Shown here piece after piece: positions 6,001 through 11,909 of a DNA stretch of 12,724 bases. Origin of the DNA: an uncultured bacterium (lineage in GTDB: Bacteria > Planctomycetota > Phycisphaerae > Sedimentisphaerales > Anaerobacaceae); contig CAJVYK010000046.1 of assembly GCA_913009865.1 (NCBI GenBank), positions 1-12,724 on the forward strand, written 5' to 3'. Position numbers and translations under genes: made by a program. Each line of letters opens with the position of its first letter. The stretch's first letter is position 1. The notes beneath the pieces are model-generated. The model worked only from the letters and a program-made list of their open reading frames with translations, ran no database searches and was not told where the DNA came from.

Positions 6001-7563
6001 ATGTGGTTTTTTAAAAAGACAAGTCCCCGGCGAAGTCAGGTACGCAAGAATATAACCGCCGAACGATTCTGGCAAATAAACCGGTTCGCCAACATCGACC
6101 GTTTAAGCTCGGCCCTGTTATGGCTGCTTTTCGTCGTGCTCTGCGTGCCTATTTTATCATTCGAGCTAATCCAGCAGAGCCGCTATCGCGACCTGATACC
6201 AATAACCGTCATAGTAGTGCTGATTTCTTTAGCTGCGGCCTTCTATATCCATCACTATCAGAGGCGAATAATAAAAAACCACATCAGAGCTCTGGCTCTG
6301 GTCGGCTTGTTTATACTGCTGTTAGCCACAACCAAACTCGGCGTATTATTAGCCGACCAGACCTCGACTTCCTGGGCCACCGGAACCGCTGTCACAGCAG
6401 CGGTCATTTTGACAGTCGCTTATGACCAGCGTTTCGCAATAGGTATGAGTATATTTTATTGTCTTTTTGCCTGTTTCGCTGCAGAAGCAACATCTGTCAT
6501 TCCTGCGCAAGCAGGAATCAACCTGTTTTTGACAATGGCCGCCGGCGTCTTTACCTGCTGTTTCTCGTTGAGAGAAATCCGCACAAGAATGAAACTGCTT
6601 GAGGTCAGCGCTCTGGCAGCAGTGATAGTGTTCATAACAGCAGTCAGTTTGGGCCTTTGGGCCAACCACCGGCCGGCTGATGTCTTTAGCAACGCCGGCT
6701 TCCACGCAGCAGCCGCCTTTCTGGCCGGCCTGCTCATTCAAAGTTTACTACCGGTTATCGAAAAAACCTTCCGAATAGCAACAAGTATGACGCTGCTGGA
6801 TTATAGCGATGCGAATCAGCCGTTGTTGAAAAAACTCGCTATGGAAGCGCCAGGAACATTTAGCCACAGTTTGCTGGTCGGCTCTATCGCTGAAGCCGCC
6901 GCCGAGGCAATCGGCTGCAATGGCCTTCTGTGCAGGGTCGGCGCCTATTACCACGATATTGGAAAAATCAATAAGCCCGGCTATTTTGTTGAAAACGAAA
7001 TCGGCTCGACGAACCGACATAAGGAACTGTCACCTACAATGAGCCAATTGATTATCGTAGGCCACGTCAAAGACGGAATAGAAATGGCAAAGGAATACGG
7101 CCTGCCCGCAATACTGCGGCAATTTATAGAAACCCACCACGGCACAACACTGATTGAATATTTCTACAACGAAGCCAAAAAACTGCAAACTCAAAACTCA
7201 AAACCATGTCCTGAGCGGAGTCGAAGGGTCAAAACTGTTGATGTGCCTTCTGAAAGTGAATTTAGATATGCCGGCCCAAAGCCGCGAACAAAAGAAGCGG
7301 CCATTGTAATGCTGTCCGATACTGCAGAAGGCGCCGCCAGGGCACTGACCGAAGTAACCCCAACGAGGATAGAGGTGCTTGTGCACAATATAGCTATGAA
7401 ACGTCTGCGGGACGGTCAGTTCGATGAATGCGACCTGTCCCTGCGGGAATTAAGTCAGATAGAGACCGGCATATCAAAAGCTCTTGCGGCACATTATCAC
7501 GGCCGAATCGCATATCCAAAGCCGCTCGATGTACCGGAAGAAACACCGAAAGCTGAAAATTGA
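6001..7563 (+). CDS. Membrane HD-domain phosphohydrolase, PgpH/YqfF (7TM-HD) family, short form
   Basis: In Listeria, PgpH of this family hydrolyses cyclic di-AMP to pApA, which makes the same activity a reasonable inference here. Seven or eight hydrophobic segments (about 36-58, 64-84, 96-118, 125-141, 145-163, 173-187, 202-220, 232-252) are followed by a cytoplasmic HD domain. The HD domain has FSH (His289), YYHDIGK (His318, Asp319), GH (His355), THHG (His379, His380) and LSDTAEG (Asp440), so the full metal-binding set is present. At 520 residues it is well below the roughly 700 of PgpH: the N-terminal extracellular 7TMR-HDED domain is missing, and the chain starts directly with a basic cytoplasmic leader and the membrane block. 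Two stretches look foreign: VIPAQAGI (166-173) in a loop between membrane segments, and about 395-410 (LQTQNSKPCPERSRRV) between the HH and D motifs. A modest AGG precedes the ATG by 7 bases. The last codons and the stop lie in a heptamer repeat. Confidence 0.92.
   Translation: MWFFKKTSPRRSQVRKNITAERFWQINRFANIDRLSSALLWLLFVVLCVPILSFELIQQSRYRDLIPITVIVVLISLAAAFYIHHYQRRIIKNHIRALALVGLFILLLATTKLGVLLADQTSTSWATGTAVTAAVILTVAYDQRFAIGMSIFYCLFACFAAEATSVIPAQAGINLFLTMAAGVFTCCFSLREIRTRMKLLEVSALAAVIVFITAVSLGLWANHRPADVFSNAGFHAAAAFLAGLLIQSLLPVIEKTFRIATSMTLLDYSDANQPLLKKLAMEAPGTFSHSLLVGSIAEAAAEAIGCNGLLCRVGAYYHDIGKINKPGYFVENEIGSTNRHKELSPTMSQLIIVGHVKDGIEMAKEYGLPAILRQFIETHHGTTLIEYFYNEAKKLQTQNSKPCPERSRRVKTVDVPSESEFRYAGPKPRTKEAAIVMLSDTAEGAARALTEVTPTRIEVLVHNIAMKRLRDGQFDECDLSLRELSQIETGISKALAAHYHGRIAYPKPLDVPEETPKAEN
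6496..6519. repeat. Short palindromic element read as VIPAQAGI inside the HD gene
   Basis: ATTCCTGC and GCAGGAAT form perfect 8-bp arms (6499-6506 and 6511-6518) around a GCAA tetraloop. The element matches a type often seen scattered in bacterial genomes and translated as VIPAQAGI, akin to the Neisseria dRS3 palindrome (ATTCC-N-GGAAT). It stays in frame and lies in a loop between two membrane helices. Confidence 0.8.
7183..7203. repeat. Heptamer tandem repeat (CTCAAAA type), 3 units, inside the HD gene
   Basis: CTGCAAA followed by two CTCAAAA units, read in frame as LQTQNSK. It directly abuts the PERSRR-encoding repeat at 7207, so the two form one composite insertion in a loop of the HD domain. 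Confidence 0.75.
7207..7230. repeat. CCTGAGCGGAGTCGAAGG-type dispersed repeat inside the HD gene
   Basis: The core CCTGAGCGGAGTCGAAGG is a short imperfect palindrome (CCT...AGG ends) that I recognise as a common dispersed element in many environmental bacterial genomes. Here it is read as CPERSRRV, residues 403-410 of the HD protein, in frame with no stop. Confidence 0.8.
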
Positions 7564-7575
7564 AAATTGCAAACT
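7548..7575. repeat. Heptamer tandem repeat (GAAAATT type) at the HD gene/ybeY junction
   Basis: Four consecutive units: GAAAGCT, GAAAATT, GAAAATT, GCAAACT. The HD gene's TGA stop (7561-7563) spans the junction of the second and third units, and the ybeY ATG follows the last unit without a gap. Confidence 0.75.
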
Positions 7576-8013
7576 ATGGTAGTCGTTCAAATCGCCAAAA
7601 ATTTCAAAGATATAGACATCTCTCTGCCCAGGATTAAAAAACTGGTGCGCACCATTTGCAATCGTTTTAAGCTCTCAGAAGCAATTGTTAGTATTGCAAT
7701 AGTTGGCGATGCCGGAATCCGCAAATTAAACAAACAGTTTTTAAATTGCAGCTGTTCCACCGACTGTTTGAGTTTCGATTTGTCCGATGAAAGTCAAAAA
7801 TCATTCGAGTTGGTGGTCAACGCCGAAAGGGCCGTCAAAGAAGCAAATTTACGGGGCCATTCGAGCGAAGCGGAACTGGCGCTCTACATAACCCACAGTC
7901 TGCTGCACAATCTCGGATTTGACGATTCGACGCAAGAGAAGGCCAAAAAAATGCACGATACCGAAGACGAAATTTTACAACAAATTGGCTTTGGTTTGGT
8001 ATATAATCCATAG
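7576..8013 (+). CDS. ybeY: Endoribonuclease YbeY (rRNA maturation factor)
   Basis: Single-domain metal-dependent endoribonuclease needed for 16S rRNA 3' end maturation and ribosome quality control. The ATG at 7576 gives 145 residues, normal for the family. A TTG nine bases upstream would lie within the repeat and is less likely. The STDCLSF block (61-67) matches the family's PTDVLSF. The zinc motif reads HSLLHNLGFDD (107-117): His107 and His111 are present, but the third ligand, usually His, is Asp117. I recall the same Asp form in planctomycete homologues, so it probably still binds metal. Several cysteines cluster at 58-64 (CSCSTDC), which is unusual. The gene lies 12 bases after the HD gene and before the corC-like gene, as in ybeZYX clusters. 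No ribosome binding site is visible. Confidence 0.93.
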   Translation: MVVVQIAKNFKDIDISLPRIKKLVRTICNRFKLSEAIVSIAIVGDAGIRKLNKQFLNCSCSTDCLSFDLSDESQKSFELVVNAERAVKEANLRGHSSEAELALYITHSLLHNLGFDDSTQEKAKKMHDTEDEILQQIGFGLVYNP

Positions 8014-8060
8014 TCTGCGGCTGCCAATCGGCACTGCGAGCATGGACTGATAACTAATTG

Positions 8061-8066
8061 AAAGGA
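8061..8066 (+). promoter_or_regulatory. Shine-Dalgarno sequence AAAGGA for the corC-like gene
   Basis: AAAGGA ends 6 bases before the GTG at 8073. It decides for this GTG start, from which the protein begins directly with a membrane helix. Confidence 0.65.
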
Positions 8067-8072
8067 TATTGA

Positions 8073-9359
8073 GTGAGTTACATTGGCTGGGTCGTGTTGC
8101 TTATTTGTTTTCTCACAGGCGGCACACTGTTTTTTTCCGTTAATGCCATCGCTTTGCGAATATTCTCACGCGCCAAGCTGCAGGACGCCTTCAAAGCGAT
8201 AAACAAAGAAAGCATCACTAACGGTTTTGTGAAAAACGCCGAAAAACTGGTTTTGGCCTGTTCCTTATATCGGCTCATCACCAATTGCTGCATATTGCTG
8301 TTGCTGCTGGCTTCTGTTCTGATTGCACGTCCCGGTAATCCACCGGCAATCAGCGACTATCTGGTTACATTTATTATTGCGACGGCAATACTTTTGGTAT
8401 TCGGCCTGGCAATCCCCCACGCCTGGGCTAAATACGCAGGCGAAAAAATCCTGAGCCGAACATACAAACCGCTAATGCTCCTGGCAAAGCCGGTCTCACC
8501 GGTTCTTTACGTCTGCAAACTATCTGACGGCTTTGTCCGGCGTCTGGCCGGCGTAGTAGAAACAACACCTGAAGAAGACAGGGAGGAAAAACAGCAGGAT
8601 TTCTTAACCGGGCTCGAACAGCGCAGAATGGAAGGCGTCGTTGATGAAGAGCAGCAGCAGATGATTGAAAACGTACTGGATTTGAGCGACACATCCGCTG
8701 ATGAAATTATGACTCCTCGCACCGACATTGTGGCTGTTGAGGTCAACTCTGACTTACAGACGGTTTTGGAAACTATCAACACCGCCGGCCATACCCGTGT
8801 CCCTGTCTATAAAGAAAATATAGACAACATAATCGGCCTTGTTTACGCTAAGGATTTGCTCAGCGAAATCGGCAAAACCAAAGCCGATTTCAAACTACGC
8901 GACAAATTGAGAAAGGCCTATTTTGTCCCTGAGACAAAGCCGCTCAGGGCACTGCTGCACGAGTTTCAGAATCAAAAACTGCATATAGCCATAGTGCTCG
9001 ATGAATATGGCGGAACAGCAGGCATTGTTACCTTAGAGGATATCCTTGAAGAACTCGTCGGCGAAATAACCGATGAATATGAAAAACAGGCGCCCGAACA
9101 CATAAGGAAAATTGACCAGAACACTATTGAGGTCGATGCCAGAACATACATCGACGACCTGAACGACGAGTTCGAATTGAATCTGCCGGAAGATGAAGAT
9201 TACGACACCATAGGCGGTTTTGTCTTCTCACACCTGGGCTGTATCCCCAAAACCGGCACCAGTTTCGATTATGAAAACCTGAAATTTACCATTAGCTCCG
9301 CTGAAGCCAGAAAAATAAAACGCATTAAAATACAAAAAAGCGTATCTCGTGAAGCGTGA
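8073..9359 (+). CDS. CorC/HlyC-type membrane protein with CNNM (DUF21) and CBS domains (YbeX type)
   Basis: Predicted divalent-cation (magnesium/cobalt) transport protein of the CNNM/CorC family; the older name hemolysin C is misleading. The 428 residues divide into a DUF21 membrane block (about 1-150, hydrophobic at 4-26, 68-85 and 97-115, with the family's IPHAWAKYAGEKI at 114-126), an acidic linker, a CBS pair (about 213-265 with MTPRTDIVAV, and 283-333 with VLDEYGGTAGIVTLEDILEE), and a C-terminal CorC_HlyC domain (about 348-421, with GGFVFSHLGCIPK). The start is GTG with a good ribosome binding site. The last residues (SVSREA) and the stop codon are encoded by a heptamer repeat; family members usually end near the preceding RIKI. 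The position after phoH and ybeY mirrors E. coli ybeZ-ybeY-ybeX, pointing to a link with ribosome and magnesium homeostasis. Confidence 0.93.
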   Translation: MSYIGWVVLLICFLTGGTLFFSVNAIALRIFSRAKLQDAFKAINKESITNGFVKNAEKLVLACSLYRLITNCCILLLLLASVLIARPGNPPAISDYLVTFIIATAILLVFGLAIPHAWAKYAGEKILSRTYKPLMLLAKPVSPVLYVCKLSDGFVRRLAGVVETTPEEDREEKQQDFLTGLEQRRMEGVVDEEQQQMIENVLDLSDTSADEIMTPRTDIVAVEVNSDLQTVLETINTAGHTRVPVYKENIDNIIGLVYAKDLLSEIGKTKADFKLRDKLRKAYFVPETKPLRALLHEFQNQKLHIAIVLDEYGGTAGIVTLEDILEELVGEITDEYEKQAPEHIRKIDQNTIEVDARTYIDDLNDEFELNLPEDEDYDTIGGFVFSHLGCIPKTGTSFDYENLKFTISSAEARKIKRIKIQKSVSREA

Positions 9360-9371
9360 AGCGTATCTCGT
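9344..9371. repeat. Heptamer repeat at the 3' end of the corC-like gene
   Basis: Four units: ATCTCGT, GAAGCGT, GAAGCGT, ATCTCGT. Bases 9342-9371 are a perfect 30-base reverse complement of 9773-9802 inside recO. The TGA stop of the corC-like gene (9357-9359) is formed across the junction of the two GAAGCGT units. Confidence 0.92.
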
Positions 9372-9392
9372 CGGAGATGCAAAATACCCGAT

Positions 9393-10142
9393 ATGTTGAC
9401 CAAAGACACAGCTATTTGCATACGTGCTCTTGATTATTCCGAAACATCACAGATTGTAACATTTTTTACCAAGGCAACGGGCAAAATTGACGCTATCGCC
9501 AAAGGCTCAAAACGGCCCAAATCGGCATTTGACGGCTCGCTCGAAGTATTCTCGTATGGAAAAATTGTTTTCTACGATTCAACCAAAGAAAAACTCGCCA
9601 TTCTGACCGAATTCCAACAGCAGCCCGGCTTTACCCACCTGGCCAACAATCTTTTCGCACTGAACTGCTGCCTCTTTGGCGCTGAATTACTGAATAATTT
9701 AACAAATGAACACGACCCACACCCGCAACTTTTCGATAATTTCCTGCAATTTTTACAAAACACCAATGAAATACGAGATACGCTTCACGCTTCACGAGAT
9801 ACACTTGTCCTGCTGATATTATTCCAATTGGCTTTGCTTAAGGAAGTCGGCCTACAGCCAATTTTAAATGCCTGTGTAAACTGTAAAACCAGATACGGGT
9901 CGAATTGGCCAGAAGTGTATTTCAGCAGTTCGGCCAACGGCCTGATTTGCAGAGATTGCGAAGCAAGTTTTACCGACAAAATTAGAATGACCCAAACGGC
10001 TGCGAATTGCCTGAACAATTTGAAATCAATTGCCGATGCGGATGAAAAAACGCTGAATGAAATTGAAAAGATTTTAGTTTACCACTTCACCGAAATTTTG
10101 CACCGGCCACCCAAAATGGCAAAGTACATTTTGAAACCATAA
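9393..10142 (+). CDS. recO: DNA repair protein RecO
   Basis: Recombination mediator that anneals single strands and loads RecA at gaps with RecR in the RecFOR pathway. At 249 residues it has the usual length. The N-terminal OB-fold region has the typical TKDTAICIRALDYSETSQIVTFFT-like start (residues 3-26) and GSKRPKSAFDGSLEVFS-like block (38-54). A zinc site is formed by CVNC (161-164) and CRDC (186-189). The helical C-terminal half contains LHRPPKMAKYILKP at the end. Residues 127-136 (IRDTLHASRD) are encoded by a perfect 28-base heptamer repeat placed between helices where homologues differ in length, so it is probably a tolerated linker. A GGAG at 9373-9376 is 16 bases from the ATG, too far to be a strong ribosome binding site. 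It is the last plus-strand gene and faces ruvB. Confidence 0.94.
   Translation: MLTKDTAICIRALDYSETSQIVTFFTKATGKIDAIAKGSKRPKSAFDGSLEVFSYGKIVFYDSTKEKLAILTEFQQQPGFTHLANNLFALNCCLFGAELLNNLTNEHDPHPQLFDNFLQFLQNTNEIRDTLHASRDTLVLLILFQLALLKEVGLQPILNACVNCKTRYGSNWPEVYFSSSANGLICRDCEASFTDKIRMTQTAANCLNNLKSIADADEKTLNEIEKILVYHFTEILHRPPKMAKYILKP
9773..9800. repeat. Heptamer repeat inside recO
   Basis: Four units: ACGAGAT, ACGCTTC, ACGCTTC, ACGAGAT. It is the reverse complement of the tract at 9344-9371, with identity extending to 30 bases. It is translated in frame within RecO. Confidence 0.92.
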
Positions 10143-10157
10143 GCTGCCTCGGATAAT

Positions 10158-11210
10158 CTACCGCTCATCCTGTTCAAAAAGCTCGGGCTGGGCGGCAGTG
10201 TCCTTGGCTTTGTGGAACTTCAGGCCGAGATGCCGGCAGGCGGCTTTGGTAACCTCCCTGCCCCGCCTGGTTCGACGAAGAAAGCCGGTCTGCAAAAGAT
10301 ACGGCTCAACTACGTCCTCCAGCGTGTCCCTCTCTTCGCCTAATGTCGCTGCAATCGCATCGATACCAGCCGGGCCGCCGTCATAAACATTGACCAGCGC
10401 ACGCAAGAAAGCCCTGTCCAGCTCATCCAGCCCCAACGTATCTATCTGCTCCATCGCCAGTGCATTTTCGACTATTGCTGTACTGAGCAGGCCTGAACCT
10501 TTTACCTGAGCGTAGTCCCGCACACGCTTTAATAATCGATTCGCCACTCGCGGCGTGCCGCGGGAACGGTCTGCAATCAATTCAAGCGTCCCATCCTCAC
10601 AGTGCAACTGCAGCAGCTCCGCTGACCTGACTAAAATCGCCGTCAACTCTTCTGCGCTGTAAAAATCCAGATGATACAGCATCCCGAACCGGCTGCGAAG
10701 CGGAGCGCTTAACAGGCCGGCCCGTGTTGTTGCGCCAATCAAAGTAAAACGCTTGAGCGGAAAATTTATCGTCTTTGCGTGCAGGCCGCTGTCAACGGTA
10801 AAGTCAACCCTGAAATCCTCCATCGCAGGATAAATGAACTCTTCGACCGGCGTACTGAGCCGATGAATTTCATCGATAAAAAGTATATCGCCGGTGTTTA
10901 TATTGCTCAAAAGGCCCATTACGTCGCCGGCCTTGGCCATGGCCGGCCCTGAAGAGCAGCGAATATTGGCACCCATCTCGTTTGCCACAACGTTGGCCAG
11001 CGTTGTCTTGCCCAGGCCGGGCGGGCCGTGAAATAAAATATGCTCCAAAGGCTCAGACCTCTGCCTGGCAGCAGCTATAGCAATCGAGAGCTTGTCTTTA
11101 ACACTACACTGGCCAACGCATTCGGCTAAAGACTTCGGCCTAAGCGAAATGTTAAAGCCCTCTTCTGCCTCGTTTAATGACTGTCCGCCAATAACTCTAT
11201 CTATTGCCAT
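10158..11210 (-). CDS. ruvB: Holliday junction branch migration ATPase RuvB
   Basis: AAA+ motor of the RuvAB complex that drives Holliday junction branch migration. It has 350 residues. The N-terminal region includes FNISLRPKSLAECVGQ (19-34). Walker A is GPPGLGKT (62-69), Walker B ILFIDEIHRL (109-118), sensor 1 GATTRAG (159-165), the arginine-finger region LRSRFG (171-176), sensor 2 GTPRVANRLLKRVRD (218-232), and the C-terminal winged helix is GPAGIDAIAATLGEERDTLED (279-299) to FLRRTRRGR (310-318). All functional motifs are intact. The ATG has no Shine-Dalgarno sequence; a heptamer array starts 6 bases upstream. It is the last gene of the cysS-ruvC-ruvA-ruvB group and converges on recO with a 15-base gap, so transcripts from the two operons may overlap. 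Confidence 0.98.
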   Translation of the reverse strand: MAIDRVIGGQSLNEAEEGFNISLRPKSLAECVGQCSVKDKLSIAIAAARQRSEPLEHILFHGPPGLGKTTLANVVANEMGANIRCSSGPAMAKAGDVMGLLSNINTGDILFIDEIHRLSTPVEEFIYPAMEDFRVDFTVDSGLHAKTINFPLKRFTLIGATTRAGLLSAPLRSRFGMLYHLDFYSAEELTAILVRSAELLQLHCEDGTLELIADRSRGTPRVANRLLKRVRDYAQVKGSGLLSTAIVENALAMEQIDTLGLDELDRAFLRALVNVYDGGPAGIDAIAATLGEERDTLEDVVEPYLLQTGFLRRTRRGREVTKAACRHLGLKFHKAKDTAAQPELFEQDER

Positions 11211-11216
11211 AATTTA

Positions 11217-11278
11217 GTTCGTAGTTCATTGTTCGTAGTTCGTAGTCTCTGAACTCATAACTACGAACTACCAACTAT
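11217..11278. repeat. Inverted heptamer repeats filling the ruvA-ruvB gap
   Basis: Units GTTCGTA, GTTCATT, GTTCGTA, GTTCGTA (11217-11244), a six-base spacer, then GAACTCA, TAACTAC, GAACTAC, CAACTAT (11251-11278) in opposite orientation. Bases 11235-11246 pair perfectly with 11260-11271 (12-bp stem, 13-base loop). The array covers nearly all of the space between the two genes. Confidence 0.9.
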
Positions 11279-11279
11279 T

Positions 11280-11909
11280 TCAGACTTCTATTCCCTGCTT
11301 TAATCTATAGACCAGAGGTACAAGCACCTCGGCTGAGTTTATATCAGGGTGCTTCTTACAGGCCAGCTCAATCAGCTCCATCGCCTCGCTTCTCTTTTCA
11401 CCCCATGCGATAAGAACCTCTAACGCTTCGGCCTGGAACGGCTTAAATCTGGTCTCCGCCGGCCCTGTCGATTCAGCTCCAATCGCAAAGTGGCCTAATT
11501 TACCGCTTAATTCAGCGACAATCTGAGCAGCCATCCTCTTACCCACTCCCGGCAGCGACATCAATATTTTGTCGTTACCCTCTTCTATCGCTGCTGCTAT
11601 GGTAGCTATCGGAACGCTCAGCGACCGCAATCCCTTTTTTATACCGATGCCCTTGACACTGATAAACTTAGTGAAAAAATCCCTCTCGCCGGCATTCAGG
11701 AATCCGACCATTCTCGGAACAAAATTACTTCCGCCCGGTGTGCCTTCAAAATATTCCATAGTACAAAGAGCAATATCCGAGCCGAGCTTGTCAGACAGCG
11801 CAGCTACGCAGTAGCCCGGCAGCAAAACTTCATACCCGACCGGCCCGACCTGTACCAGGCAGCAGTCGGTATCGAGCTTGACAAGTTTTCCTTCAATTCG
11901 AGCAATCAT
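11280..11909 (-). CDS. ruvA: Holliday junction DNA-binding subunit RuvA
   Basis: Tetrameric subunit that binds the four-way junction and recruits RuvB. It has 209 residues: domain I OB fold (1-65, starting MIARIEGKL), domain II with two helix-hairpin-helix motifs (ISVKGIGIKKGL at about 83-94 and SLPGVGKRMAAQIVAEL at 118-134), a variable linker (about 140-155), and domain III (about 157-205), which contacts RuvB. The start ATG overlaps the ruvC stop as ATGA, implying translational coupling. This fits the absence of a Shine-Dalgarno sequence, since the bases upstream are a GTTCGTG repeat array on the opposite strand that also codes for the RuvC tail. Confidence 0.96.
   Translation of the reverse strand: MIARIEGKLVKLDTDCCLVQVGPVGYEVLLPGYCVAALSDKLGSDIALCTMEYFEGTPGGSNFVPRMVGFLNAGERDFFTKFISVKGIGIKKGLRSLSVPIATIAAAIEEGNDKILMSLPGVGKRMAAQIVAELSGKLGHFAIGAESTGPAETRFKPFQAEALEVLIAWGEKRSEAMELIELACKKHPDINSAEVLVPLVYRLKQGIEV

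Noticed and set aside
6496..6519. VIPAQAGI palindrome as a sign of an insertion sequence
   Set aside because: There is no transposase, terminal inverted repeat or target duplication. It is a short stand-alone element.
7567..7575. TTG at 7567 as the ybeY start
   Set aside because: It lies in a heptamer repeat and adds residues outside the family's usual N-terminus. The ATG at 7576 is better.
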